A stretch of DNA of 64,000 nucleotides, from contig JAGFBZ010000683.1 of NCBI GenBank assembly GCA_018398805.1, positions 186,001 to 250,000 on the forward strand. The letters are read 5' to 3'. The translations under genes were made by a program, and so were the position numbers. This DNA is from Hirundichthys speculiger (taxonomy: Eukaryota > Chordata > Actinopteri > Beloniformes > Exocoetidae). Shown here one piece after another: positions 34,098 through 45,687 of the stretch; positions within the stretch are counted from its first letter, which is position 1; each line of letters begins with the position of its first letter. The notes below the pieces were generated by a model, which saw only the letters and a program-made list of their open reading frames with translations, was not told where the DNA came from and searched no databases.

Positions 34098-34585
34098 CAG
34101 GATCTGTGACAAGTGTGAGCGTGAAGGTGTTTTATATCCCAAAGAAATTAAAGAAGGAAACACCAGCAGTCGTTTTACCGAAGTGATCCTTTAGACCCGA
34201 CTAGATCTGAGGAAATATTCACACTTACAGTCCTAAAGGACTCCAGATGGAGCTTTAATACCCAGAATTCCTGTGACACCCCCCCCCCAATTAAAAAAAG
34301 GCATTTTGATTTGATTTGATTTGATTTTAAACAGCAGTCATTGTGCTCGTAAATGTGCTCTAACAAATAAGCGAAGCGTTTCAATATGCCAAGACTTCAG
34401 AAGATGACACCAGTCAGACCGACAGTCAGCTGTGAGATGATCACCATCTTTAGAAAAGAGGGGAAAATAACCCGCCGCCCATATAAGGAAAACAGTCGCC
34501 GCTCCGACCGGTGTTTATTATATCACATAAAGCTTACAAAACGTCATGTCAGTGTATATTGACATGAATGTTATTTAAGTTAAGT
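34098..34585. other. Non-coding, no gene recognised
   Basis: Includes a short C run at 34269-34277 and 'gatttgattt' repeats at 34306-34327. No gene seen. Confidence 0.5.
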
Positions 34586-34700
34586 TACCGTAGTTTCCGG
34601 ACTATAAGCCGCTACTTTTGTCCCAAGCTTTAAACCATGAGACTTATACAGAGATGCGGCTTATATTCAGGTGCGGCTTATAGTCCAGAAAATACGGTAG
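34585..34700. mobile_element. 114-bp palindromic MITE
   Basis: Left 'taccgtagtttccggactat' with 'aagccgct', right 'gcggcttatagtccagaaaa' with 'tacggta', inverted copies around a short centre (34586-34699). TA occurs at both outer edges, fitting a mariner-type insertion. Confidence 0.8.
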
Positions 34701-34836
34701 CATAGACCCACGTATAGCATTAAAAGTTCCACAGTCAGTGTGTACTATTGTTTACCAAATTCCCAGACTAATAAGCCTGTGTGAACTTGCACTTGTGTTG
34801 TAAACACAAACTAGCTGACTGGTGAAATGCTAGCTG

Positions 34837-35576
34837 CTAGTTCAGCAAAGCTAAAAAACAAATAGAGTCGTCTTCTGTGGCTAAGTAGCAACATATTAGC
34901 AAGAGGATAATACATAGCGTATAGGCTACTGTTTCATTACATGCAACATTAACATCACTCATAGAGACCTGTATACCTTTGACTTTTGAAAGTTTCTCCT
35001 CTTCTTCTTTCCTTCTCTTCCTGAACTGGGCACCTGATGGGTTTTTTTTTTGGTCGTTTGTCCATGATGCAGCACCCATGACTTGACTCGACATCATCAC
35101 CTTTTCTGTCCGTCAATCACCCAGAGTCAAGATTGACGTGATGTAAACAAATACACTGATGCAGGCTTGGTTTGGCTGTTTTTTTTTTTTTTTTTTTACA
35201 TTTTACATAGATATTTATTCAGTTATGTCATAACCCTATACATTTAATAATATCTATGTTAATTTTAATGAATGAAATACAATTTATTTGGAAGTAGCAG
35301 TTTGTGTTGTGTGGCCTGGGTTCATGAGAGGTCAGTCTAAGCCCCGCCCCCTTCCTTGCTTTTCCACTCAACCTGCTCACCACCTCTGTACCTCTGTATT
35401 TATTACTCTCAGCAGCAAGTTGACAAGATAGTAGTACTCTACTAACTTGACATGGAAATGAGTGGTATTAGTCTAGAAAACTAGCAATGTTTTTTTTTTT
35501 TTTTTTTTGAGGGCGCCCCCAAATACATTGTGCCCTGGGCGGTCGCCCACATTGACCACAGCAAAAACCACCCCTG
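34837..35576 (-). mobile_element. 5' part of a hAT-family element (minus strand)
   Basis: Read on the minus strand, the element begins at 35576 with 'caggggtggtttttgctgtg', followed by 'gggcgaccgcccagggc', a hAT-type start. About 510 bp further in is a first-exon-like segment (34977-35065). The 3' end of the element was not found, so the copy is truncated or its end is unrecognised. A 20-base T run lies at 35489-35508. Confidence 0.5.
34977..35065 (-). pseudogene. First exon of a ZMYM1-like hAT transposase (frame broken)
   Basis: The minus-strand product includes 'NPSGAQFRKRRKEEEEKLSK', matching the basic 'PSGAQ.RK.RK..EEE' start of hAT transposases annotated in fish as zinc finger MYM-type 1-like. 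The natural ATG at 35065 is out of frame with this segment by one base, inside an A homopolymer (plus-strand T run at 35041-35051), so a one-base length change broke it. The exon would end at 34977, where minus-strand 'aaag' meets 'gtatac', a good splice donor. The TTF finger and catalytic domain are not in the window. Confidence 0.5.
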
Positions 35577-36078
35577 ATTACATTTGTGGCCGCATCCCTT
35601 TTTTTTCCTTATTTTTTTTTTTAATAGATTTTGTAGAACAATGAGCACAGACACAAATCTGCAGTGAAACAGTGCAGGTTTCGACTTTTCCCAGGTTTTA
35701 ATGGCCGCGGGGGGGGGGGGGGGGGGGGGGGGGGTGAACAGCCCAATAGCGGCAGTTTTTTGCCTTTCGCTCTTTTAATTCATCACTTCCAGAGGATGAG
35801 GCAGCCCATGCGGCGGCGGCGGCGTATAATTTGGGCAAATAGAGTGAAACTGCATCATCTCACTTGGGGGGGGGGGGGGGGGGGGGGGGGGCCTCCTGTC
35901 TGCCTCTGGGCTCTAAATTCACATGAGGGATTAGGAATCCGTCGCAACCAGACCCCATTGACATTTGAGTGAGCATTAGTGAAATTATAACTACATCTGA
36001 ACTAAATCCAGCCACTTTCCTTTCGATATGAAGATGTAACCGCACGGTGTGACCAGGAGGGAGCAGTCTTGTGCCTGC

Positions 36079-36119
<41 letters not shown>

Positions 36120-36590
36120 TACAGTACAGTATGTACACTCATGCACACGCAGGGCTATGCAGAGATGGAAGTATGAAAGAGTGATTTCTCCCCCCTTTTG
36201 TATGTTGGTGAGCGGCGCCCTTAGTTCTGCATGGATGAAGGTGTAAAGAGTCACAGTGGGAGGAAGGAGGCGCCGCTCTCTTTAAGGCAGCTTTACCCAC
36301 TCGAGTGTCCCCGTTTGAGACACAGCGCCCAGCTTACCCCCCCCCCCCCCCCCCCCCCCCCCACCACCCCCAAAGCACCTTTGACTGGTCCAGCTTCTGC
36401 CCTCCTCCCCCCTCCAGAAACAAAGTGCTCGGCGCCCCCGTCGGCCCCCGCAGAAGTGTGGGCACCCCGATGACTCATCCTCGTCCGTCCCCCCTTTAAC
36501 CAAATTTGAAAGTGACTGTTTGTAATCCACCTCTGCACTTGAATAAAGCTGCGCTCTGATCCAAAATGAGCTTTATACACTGTAGATGTG
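35577..36590. repeat. Homopolymer- and microsatellite-rich interval
   Basis: 26 G at 35709-35734, 26 G at 35866-35891, (GT)n at 36081-36117 and 26 C at 36337-36362. Glycine/proline-rich frames on both strands are made by these runs. The 35935-36060 segment between them is low-repeat and could be conserved, but I cannot show it. Confidence 0.8.
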
Positions 36591-36944
36591 CGATGGCTTC
36601 TTTCTTCCTCGGCGCCAGCAGCAGAACAAGCGGTTTGAGGTTTATTTATTTATGCCTCTCAGGCTCTCTTTTCCTCTTCATTTTGGGGCTAAGAAATGGC
36701 GAGCAAGTGCCGCTGAGGCCGCGGGGATTAAGTTAGCATTGATTGCTTTATTGGTGTGGTTGGATTGTTTCGTATCTGGGAACGTTTGATGCGAGCACCA
36801 GACATTCGTCTTGTCTGGTGCTGTCCGTGTTTTGTCGAAAGATCATTCATTTCTCTCAGTGCGTGGGATTTATTGGCGGTACAGAACATGCATTTTTTTT
36901 ATTTTTATTTTTTATATGCGTCTTGTATATTTTATAAATGATGA

Positions 36945-37725
36945 ACGGTCTAACCTTTGGCCCCCGCTGCTTTCATCGCTCTTATTTTAAACCGCTGGAA
37001 GTGATGCTCCAATTTTGATCAACACCTAATTACATCCAATAATGCCCGTGTAGCTAATCAGCAATTGTAATTACGACGCCGTCCGGCTTGAGGAGTATGG
37101 ATCCGGCCCGCTTATTGGGAGTTCTGCTGCCACGGACTTTTAGAAGCGCCGCAGCATTGATCATAAAATTCAATCATGACACACATTATAGTAACTTTTT
37201 TATGAGGACTCTGCAACCGTATGCAATCCCTCCCCCTCAGTTTGATGCCCCCTTCCTTTATTTATTGTGCTGAGCTGGTGTTATCCCCTCCAGACCTCAT
37301 TGTGGATGTCTTCGAGTGCATCAATACCATACTCTTTTGGCATCAACCATCAATAGTGCGCCCATTAAAATGTGGAATTGCTTAACGTAACACAGTAAGA
37401 TGCATTTCTCCGTATGGAGACGGGTATTTGCAAATAGTCCTCAGATCAATGGTCTTTTACTGCCTTCTGAAACCATTGTCTGCAAAACAATTGGAAATCT
37501 TTGGGAGAGTATAGTGGGTGCAGCATGAGAGGAGCTGGAGGAGACGAAGCATCCCGGCGTACCAGCGAATTAATTACCCTTTTGAAGAATGAAGGTCTGT
37601 GAGATTTGCTTTTTGGGGCCATTATCAAGTGACACTGCGAACGATTGTTTGTCCCACTCTGGGTAATGTAGCCCAAACAATGGCCGCCCCGCGCCATCAT
37701 ACGGATCATTAGCGGCTCACCGCTG
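36945..37725. promoter_or_regulatory. Candidate cluster of conserved non-coding elements
   Basis: A long low-repeat block with many factor-like words: 'cacctaattacatccaataa', 'tagctaatcagcaattgtaa', 'gcattgatcataaaattcaa', 'gcgaattaattaccc', 'gcaaaacaattgg', 'ccaaacaatgg'. It lacks transposon ends, microsatellites and any protein signature, and the strand-symmetric open frames are not convincing. This is how deeply conserved developmental enhancers look, but conservation itself is not visible here. Confidence 0.42.
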
Positions 37726-39354
37726 GGACCCCGACCTGTGAAGTTGCCCTTCTGGGGCGAGCCGAGGCGGGTTCGCTGGGTGATCTCCCTCCTTTCCCCG
37801 GCGTACCGGGGGGACGGACGGCTGACAGCCCGGAGGAGAGGGCGGTCGCCGGCTGCCGCTCATTAGGACTGGATGCGCCGGAGCCGGTTTGTCAGAGCAA
37901 ATCCCGACGGGCCCAAAAAAAAAACAAAAAAAAAAAAAAAACGCCGCCATTACTGTAACCGCTCGCCTGCCGAGAAGCACCGACGCTCGCGAAGACACCA
38001 GAGACGAGGCGAGATGGTGCCCTCAAGTCCCAACGATAAAAACACCGGGACTCTGTCTTCGTGGACAGATTTTACTGCCGGAGTCAGACTCGAGAGTTAA
38101 AGTAACGAATTGCTCATAAAAAGGAAGATTCCTCACTCTTAAACAGATGCCGTTCAATCAGCGGCGTTGAGTGCATTTTCGAGGCTTAGAAACGTCCCAC
38201 AGGAGAGACATCAGCGTCTCGTGTCCCCGCAGCTCTGGCGTGTTGCTAGATAACAAACCCACGAGTGCTCAGGCTTGTCCAGGGGTCTCTTTATCCCTTC
38301 CTCTGAGCGCCGGCTCGCTTTAAGACCCGCCGTATGTTACACCGGCCGAGACGCTGTTTCTTTCTGCAATTGACTTTTCTTATTACAGTTATACATCAGT
38401 GAAAATTAAGTTTTCGCTGATGTACACGGACATTCGGCCAGTTGATTCTGTCGGACCGAACTCAGGGATGTTTTTGGTTGCTGTGCCTGCTAATATCTCC
38501 GTCTGCTTTTCATTGTCTGCCTCGTGTTATTGTCGTAATCCCTCAGTCCTCTGGTGCTTTAATGTGGCCACTTCCCTCTTTTCGGAAGAAATTATAATAT
38601 CATAGAGATTTTGTCTGCCTATTTAAAGCCCCGCTAATTAAAAGCCACGCTACCTAACTAGGTCACATGTGTTTCGGCGCGCAGCGGCGGCGGATGGTGG
38701 GTCTGGAAATAAGCTCGAGCTCGGTAATTACGAAGAGCTAAAAAGCGTGTTTGAAAGCCGGGTCTGCTCATTATCAGCATCTCCGGGCTCTTTTAAAATT
38801 GTTAGTTTTAGGAGAAAAGGGTCAAACTTGGGTACTTCGGTTACGTCTCAGTTGAAACTGGAAGATTTAAATACACGTGCAAACTTGTACGATAAAATTA
38901 ACATCCTACGCTCTTCTTTAAGTGTAAACTTTAGGTGACGTACGCACACATGTGGTTTTAAACCAGACGGTTAAATAAAAGCAGGTGAAAGACAAACTTC
39001 AAACTCTTCCAGCTCTGTTTGTTTGTTTGTTTGTTGGTTGTTTGTTTACCAGATCTTAAAATAGGGACGACTCAGTAGCTCTGAGAACAACCTTCAGCTA
39101 CAAAAAAAGTGAAAGTAATGATGTTATTTATGACATAATCAGTCTCAGATCATCGTTGAGTGATCTCGGCCCGTCCCTCTGTGCAGCATTGACCCAGTTC
39201 GTCTAGATTTGCAGGTATCCATCTCTGAAACAGCTTCCTGAAGGTCCCACCGCAGCGTTTCAGTCGGGTCTGGACTTAGACTGGGTCACCGCAACGTCTA
39301 GACAGCTTTCTCCTCAGCTGGCTAGCTGGTGGGTTTGTGATCGTATACGGAGGC
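37726..39354. other. Non-coding, no gene recognised
   Basis: CpG-rich at 37730-38060 with an A run at 37915-37940. A 14-bp inverted pair with one mismatch lies at 38392-38405 and 38411-38424 ('tacatcagtgaaaa' / 'ttttcgctgatgta'). A (GTTT)n run lies at 39017-39036. No gene seen. Confidence 0.5.
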
Positions 39355-39864
39355 TAGTACTGGACGGTATACCGGTTTACACCAGTGTTTATTTTTCTTA
39401 TGATATGAATGTTTCATATACCGTGATACCGGTGAGTATGTACTGTAGCGTACACAACGTTGGGACGCCGCACGGCAGAACGTAAGTGCCGCAGAACGTT
39501 TTTTGACAGGGGACTGTTTTGCAGTTGCACCGGAGGCACAACACGCTACTAGTTTCTGGTTAAACGGTGATGGCTGCTAACAGAGAAAATCCCGAAGTGG
39601 AAGCTCCAGAACGGCAACATGAGACTGAGGAACTTCTTCCTAAATGTCCTGCGTGCTATCACCACTTTCCGCCATGCTAACGTTACGATGCCGATGTTAC
39701 AAGCTACATATTCACGCAAGACACAGTTGCAAGTCGTTTGCAGACTTGAATGAGGCTGATGTTACATATCCCGCTAATCGACCTCGATAATGAGATGAAG
39801 TCAAACATAATCGCGTAAGATTTTACCGCGCTTTACCGTAATACCGCTAACCGTTCCATCCCTA
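39355..39864 (+). mobile_element. hAT-like element with a short transposase remnant
   Basis: Left end 'tagtactggacggtatacc', right end reverse-complemented 'tagggatggaacggttagcg', and 'ggtat'/'taccg' words near both ends, as in a known type of fish non-autonomous hAT repeat. The right edge abuts an L2 tail. No matching TSD. A 36-codon frame at 39570-39680 starts 'MAANRENPEVEAPERQHETE' and continues 'ELLPK'. It looks like the acidic start of a ZBED-type transposase before the finger, now cut short. Confidence 0.5.
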
Positions 39865-39870
39865 TTATGT

Positions 39871-40145
39871 AGCCTCTCTCTGTCCTGTCTCCCCTCTTTT
39901 CTTTCTTTACCCGGCTGGTCTTCATCAGGAAGGTCCCTCCATATGATCCAGGTTTCTTCCTCTTAAAGAGGAGTTTTTTCTTGCCACTGTTTGTTTTAAA
40001 GTTTTTTTTTCCCCCTGTTTCCCGTTTTCTACCAGTCATTATCCTTGTTTAGGATTCAATATTATATTTTTAGTTAATGATATTTGCTCGAGGGTCGACA
40101 TTATAAGAGACGCTATACAAATAAAATTGAAATTAATTGAACTGA
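39871..40145 (+). mobile_element. L2 (Maui-like) LINE 3' UTR
   Basis: Contains the teleost L2 3' UTR hallmarks 'aggtttcttcctcttaaag', 'ttcttgccactgtttg', 'gacgctatacaaataaaatt' and an 'attgaa'-type tail. Shares these blocks with 47595-48296. Non-coding, 5'-truncated. Confidence 0.85.
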
Positions 40146-40390
40146 ACCTCTTCTCCAGCATTCTCAAACTGGATCGGCTGTACTTAAATTTTAAAAAATA
40201 GCTTCACGCACGTTAGAAGCCAAAATATCTCTGAAGTTGTTTCCGGTTGTTCGGCCTCATTGAACTTAACAATATGCGTCCAGCGTCACAGTTTAAGGGT
40301 TTTTCCACCCTTGAAGCCACATAAACAAACTAACGAAATGAAAACAAACGAGTCAAACAGTTTACCTTGAACCTACGGTCCAATTAGTCC
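40146..40390. other. Non-coding, no gene recognised
   Basis: Short unique stretch without a supported feature. Confidence 0.5.
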
Positions 40391-40789
40391 GTCCAAACAG
40401 ACGCATCGTTTAATTCCAGTGCATGTTCTGAATGTGGCGTGCACGGCAGGAGAAAGACATTTCCCAAGCGAAATGGGGGGGGGGGAGAGAAAAAAAGCAC
40501 AAACAAATTGGCAAGGTGCTGATGGATTTTATGTACAGAGGATGCATAATGCCCCGTGTCAAAAAAGCAAAGTGAAATTTCCTGTTAAATATGCAAAATC
40601 CCGGCTGTCTATTGAATGATAATGGCTCGGCACCTTGTCGCTGGGTTGCTGACTCCGTTGGCTGCGCTTCAAAGGCCTGTTGACTAACTTTGAAAAGACC
40701 TTGTGTTTCCTGACTCTGGGCTTTCTAAGATTGGACAAATGCAGCAGAAAGAGGGCTGCGCGGGTGCCAGTCACGGCTTCCCCGAGACG

Positions 40790-40828
<39 letters not shown>

Positions 40829-41440
40829 TGTCAGCCTTTGAAGTGATAAAGACCCACTGTTCCTCCAGACAGCCGTCTCAATGTGGCCGCGCTCATGTTT
40901 TTTTTTTTAAGTGACCATGTTGCTTCTGTGCATTATGGAAGGATCTAAACAATTTCTCGTAAGTCGGAAGAGCCCGGTGTGGCCCCCGCTTTATGGCCGT
41001 TAAGTGCGCGACGGCCCGCTTTTCACCATCTGTGCCCGAGTTTGTGAGTTTTTGTTTTTGTCAAGACGATGCCCCGGCGCACAAATCCGGCCCGATGCAT
41101 GAGTGGTTTTCCCAGATGCGCGTGGAGAATGTTGCAAAAAAAAGCAAAAGACATTAGCCCGGTCCAACTCCAGATGGATTAACCTCTTCCAGGGACCCGA
41201 GGCGGAAATGTGCAGTTGGCCCCGCTGAGGCCCCCACCCACACATCTCCCAGCCTCAGCGCTTTGTGCCGCTGCCTCTGAATCCTCATCAAATACAGTGT
41301 GGGGGTGCTCTGCATGAGAATTAATTTGTTGTACATAACTTAATTTGGAAGTGCTGTGAATGCGGTTTGGAGTCAAATGAATTTGGCCCTAAAACTAGAT
41401 TTGGGTAAAAAGCTTCCTTTTGAAGAACGAGTCCATGAGA
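40391..41440. promoter_or_regulatory. Candidate conserved non-coding block split by a 36-base G run
   Basis: Low-repeat sequence on both sides of the G run at 40792-40827. The parts at 40540-40780 and 40840-41400 are rich in factor-like words ('gagaattaatttgttgtac', 'gcatgagtggtttt', 'tgttaaatatgcaaaa'). No domain in any frame. Enhancer-like by texture only. Confidence 0.38.
40792..40827. repeat. 36-base poly-G tract
   Basis: The longest homopolymer in the window, 36 consecutive G on the plus strand. Confidence 0.97.
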
Positions 41441-41447
41441 ACAGGTG

Positions 41448-42733
41448 GTGCAGGATAGAGCTGGGCGATACTGGGAATACTGGTATCGACCCAGTACCAA
41501 GTAAATACAGGGCCGGTATCGCCGATACCGATACCAATATCGATACTTTTTTATATTAAGCTTAATCTATCACAAACCTCTGGGATTTTTGTTAAAGCTA
41601 AGAATAGAATTTTGTCAAACTTTATGTCTTTAACGTTTTTGTGTAAATATTCCTTGGAGTTGGATTTCTCTTCATAATGTTTTTTTTTAGCCCACCTTTT
41701 ACATTACAGTGATCCCTTATTTTTCGCGGTTAATGGGGGCCAGCACCCCCCCGCGTAAATCAAAATCCGCGAACTGGAGCCGGAGCCCCACGAGAATCGA
41801 TAATGTGTTTAAAATATGTTTAAAAACCACAAAAAAGTAGCAAAACAAGACAAAGGCTCAACTGTGGTCTTTCTGTGTCCTTCACAGCCTCTGGTCTCTG
41901 AACCGTAGTAAACAAACCGCTGGTATTGTGCTATTTTGGCTAGTAATTAGCAGCTAACACGCTAACAACAACAAAAGAAACAGTCTGGTTTTCTCTGCAT
42001 GGAACGGGAACTTTATTCTGGCACTGCAGGAACTTGTAACATCACACAGGTTGTATTGTTGGGCTCCTGTCGGTTAACAGAGAATGTAAATCTATACACG
42101 CTGGGCTGCTGTTGATGATCACTACGCTTTTCAGCTAACCCCGTTTTCATTCTGCCGTCACACAAACACCATTACCCATAAGGCCACCTTCTTAAAGTGG
42201 CCAGGCTGGCTCACAACATTTCTTCGCTGTGAGAGAACACGCACAACATCCTGTGATGTTTCCGCAATTACATTTCTGAAAAATCCACGAATAACTAAAA
42301 CCACGAACTTAAAGCACGAATTGGCAAGGGATCACTGTATATCTTTTAATACTTGTGTAATTTTTTTGCCCTGTGGGAACTTTCCTGTTGCTTTAACTCT
42401 AAATTTCCCGTTGTAGGATAAATAAAGGATTATCTAATGTTATTTTATCTTAGATAACACCTTTCAATAAATGACATGTACTGGGTTATTTCAAGGTCTT
42501 AACTATATTTTTTTGAGTTGGCTCCAGTAACATTTGACATGTTCTTTGAAAGTTAATATGAGTTGATGCTGAAGATGACCATTCTGATCTATCTGAATCC
42601 TTTTTGTTGGAAAGAAAAAAAAAAAGGAAAGGAAAAAAGATTGAGGATCCATCTTTTTACATGAGTATCGTTTGATATCAATACCAGCGTTGGTATCGAT
42701 ATTTGGATCGATCCGCCCACCTCTAGTGCAGGA
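41448..42733. mobile_element. hAT-like element with perfect 8-bp target duplication, host of a nested mariner element
   Basis: The element spans 41456-42725 (1270 bp) and is flanked by identical 'gtgcagga' at 41448-41455 and 42726-42733. Ends: left 'tagagctgggcgatactgg', right reverse-complemented 'tagaggtgggcggatcgatc'; both subterminal parts carry 'ggtatcga' and 'gataccaa' words. No transposase frame. A TA-flanked element of 631 bp sits inside (41707-42337). Confidence 0.92.
41705..42339. mobile_element. Nested Tc1/mariner-type MITE
   Basis: The element spans 41707-42337 and is bounded by TA on both sides. Inverted termini: left 'cagtgatcccttatttttcg', right reverse-complemented 'cagtgatcccttgccaattc', with 'cgcggttaat' against 'cgtggttttag' further in. 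TA duplication and terminal sequence fit Tc1/mariner. It must be younger than the surrounding hAT-like copy. Confidence 0.9.
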
Positions 42734-43672
42734 GATTCGTCACGGTTTCAGAAGTTGCGCTTCTGGAGGCAGCCTGAAGGTTTGACAGCCATCGTTCGGT
42801 TCAGTATCTGGACTGGATAGATCAGGTGGAGCTGTAATAACAGTAAAACAGTTAAGGTTTTTGAATGATGTCTCTTTCCACCGCTGATCTGGATGTTGGA
42901 TTGCATCGGTCACATCTCTGCTAGCTCAACGCCCAACACAGTGGACCTGGAAAACCCACCGTGACTTGGTCACCAGCCGCAGAGACTCGGCTCCCATTGG
43001 TCGTTTCAAGGAAGGCGACGTGAACACGCCCACAACCTCAGCTGTGTGGCAACACGTGGGCAATGCCAGGACGAAGGCAGTCCGCCAAATGTGCAGTTGC
43101 AGTCTGGTCCGCCGTGGTGGCGCGCTGGCGTGAAAAAATCAGCGGCTTATCAGTTCATCCTTCATTAAATCAATGCAATCAACTAAGCAGGTAGTTGTGA
43201 CAGCGAACTGAGCGGCTAACTGCTAACACAGTTAGCAGTAAACTCCCAGCAACGCTGCACGTGACACAGACTGGGCTGTTTTAGTCCGACGGTACAAAAG
43301 CGTCGCGCTGTACCGGACAGTTCAGTTTGTTCAGCATCAGTGCGTTTAGTGTTGCGTTGAAATCACACATGATGAATTATGAACGACAGAATGTATGTAG
43401 ATGCTGCGATGATAAATTCATCACACCGAGACGACTCCTCAGCCCAGTCTGACTCCCAGTATTCCCACAGACGTTAGGAAGTCATGAAAGACGTCTCAGC
43501 TGTCAGAGCTCAAACATCAACCCCAGTGTTCGATCCTGCAACAAAAACAACACGTTGATTTCGTGGTGGTTACGTTCACTTCCTGTTAACTGGTCTGTGG
43601 TGAATCTGGATTATTCCCACATTAGATCAGCTGTGTCAGGTGACATTAACCATTTATATATACATATATATA
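42734..43672. other. Non-coding, no gene recognised
   Basis: Unique sequence. No supported feature. Confidence 0.5.
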
Positions 43673-43972
43673 CAGTCATGGAAAAAAATTTTAGACCACC
43701 CTTGTTTTCTTCAGTTTCTTGTTCATTTTAATGCCTGGTACAACTAAAGGTACATTTGTTTGGACAAACATAACGATAACCACAAAGATTGCTCATAAGA
43801 GTTTTATTTAAGAGCTGATATCTTACCATTTTCCATGGTTTTCTTGATTATAACCTAAATCACTTAAGTTTTTACATCAATAGCTATGGCGTTGTGCTGC
43901 CAAAAACACTGCTTTTATGCATTCAGTGTTTTCTGTCTGTTTTAGTCACATGATGACGTTTAATTGATGCTT
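43673..43972 (+). mobile_element. Right-truncated copy of the Tc1/mariner MITE
   Basis: Starts 'cagtcatggaaaaaaattt' next to TA repeats and follows 30369-30735 closely up to 'cacatgatgacgttta', where it joins a 'cgatac' MITE fragment at a shared 'taattg'-like junction. The right inverted repeat is missing. Confidence 0.92.
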
Positions 43973-44335
43973 TCAGTTAAATTAATTCAAACAAAGTCAT
44001 TGGAACACTCACAAGATGTCACCAAAATCACTTTGTCCCTTTAAAATCTTTCGGAAAATGATGCAATTGTCTCGATATACATATATCATATCGTGAGCCG
44101 AATATCGTGTATCGTATCGTATCGTGAGATTAGCATATCGCTACAGAAATGGTCTCATCTTCCTGTATTTTATCTCCATCCAGTTTTCACGTCTGTCACC
44201 AAAATCACTTTGTCCCTTTAAAATCTTTTGGAAAATGATGTTAATGTATCGTAAGATGAATATTGATATATATCGTATCATAAGCCAAATACCGTGTATC
44301 GTATCGTGAGATAAGTGTATCGCTACAGCCCTACT
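43972..44335 (-). mobile_element. Two partial 'cgatac' MITE copies in tandem, minus orientation
   Basis: Pieces at 43972-44147 and 44195-44335 each contain 'gtcaccaaaatcactttgtc' and end in 'cgtatcgtgaga...tcgctacag'. They correspond to the left half of the element at 11164-11604, reversed. Between them lie 48 bp ('gtctcatcttcctgtatttt' onward to 'ttttcacgtctgtcac') that recur after the copy ending at 48730. Confidence 0.85.
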
Positions 44336-45653
44336 ATGTATAGATATGTCTTATCTGCTCGTGCAAAAGTAACCAGGTAACGTCTCAATCAAAGATCTGT
44401 TAGAAACGTCTAGAATGACGCAGTGCAGACGATCTGTCATACGTGACAAATTCAAACTTGAAGGAAAAAAGATGCTGAGAGTTCAGAGTAAAAACGAGCA
44501 ACAGATGACTTCAGATTGTGTTCAGTCTCCCGCCGCCGTCAGAGATCCTCCTGTCAACTTTAAAAGAGCGAAGAATAAATCTAGGACAGCGGTGACAGAA
44601 GTAGCCGTCTGCTCGCTCCCCGCCGGCCGTCCAGTCCAAACTCGTCAGGGGAATACATTTGGAGGATTTAATCACGACTCTGAATGCACAGAGTCCAGGA
44701 AGCTGTGTTCTGGAAAAGGTAAGGCTTATTTACCGTTACGTCTGGGCCGCCGCGCTGAGAGACGCTCTGACATTTGAGAATGTTTCACTTTCTGTTTTAA
44801 AAGAAAGAAAATAAGGTCCTTTGTGGAAGTTATAGTCAACAGTTAATTCATTTTCTTAAACTTTGACTTTGAATGAAAAAAGTTCATTCCATTACGTTTG
44901 GTTTTCTTAAACAATAAAACATAAAAAAAAAAACAAACCTGGAGACGTCACGACACCTGAACAGTCGCCATCACCGTCGGGCCTCGCCGCGGCGCCAGAT
45001 CCACTCCCTCCCGGTTGTGATGTCACACGTGCAGAAGGCTTAATAAATGATTTGTGGAGCGCCGACCGGTGAAAAATGGACCGCTCCCCGTAATCAATGC
45101 GGCAGCAACGTGGATCCGGCTGGCCATTATTCCGTCGGCCTAATTATTCCGAGAAGCCGAGACAAACTACCACCTGTGCTCTGAGCATTGATCATGTGCA
45201 GGTATTCTATTAAATCTAATAATACACTTTCTTTTGGCTAAATCGCCCCGCACATTTCAATACCAAATGACTTCTGTTCATTCTATTAAAGTGGAACTAC
45301 TCTCAATTATGTTTCATACTCCTATTGTCTGATACTAATGAAGATGAAACACTTTCATTTTTCCACTTAATTAGTTCATATTTAACAAAGGTGCTGTGCC
45401 ATCAGACTCCCAGGAAGTGCTTTCTCTCCCCCCCCCCTCCCTCCTCCCTTTTCATTTCTTCTTTGCCTCCTATGGCATTGAAAATAATCCCTTTGCTTTT
45501 ATCCTTTTGTGGAAATTGCGTCTGTGTGCCGTCCTTTTTATTTTTTTTTTTTCATCGCTGTTTTAATTGAATTCCTCAAAAGAGCCCCACCTGATCCTCG
45601 AACGAGCTCAGGCGCGGCGAGCGTCCTCACGCTGGAGGTCCCGTCAGCTGGCC

Positions 45654-45687
<34 letters not shown>

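Noticed and set aside
35664..36580. Glycine- and proline-rich frames
   Set aside because: Made by G, C and GT repeats on both strands.
44415..44777. 120-codon open frame
   Set aside because: No family similarity recognised and no splice or start context that would support an exon.
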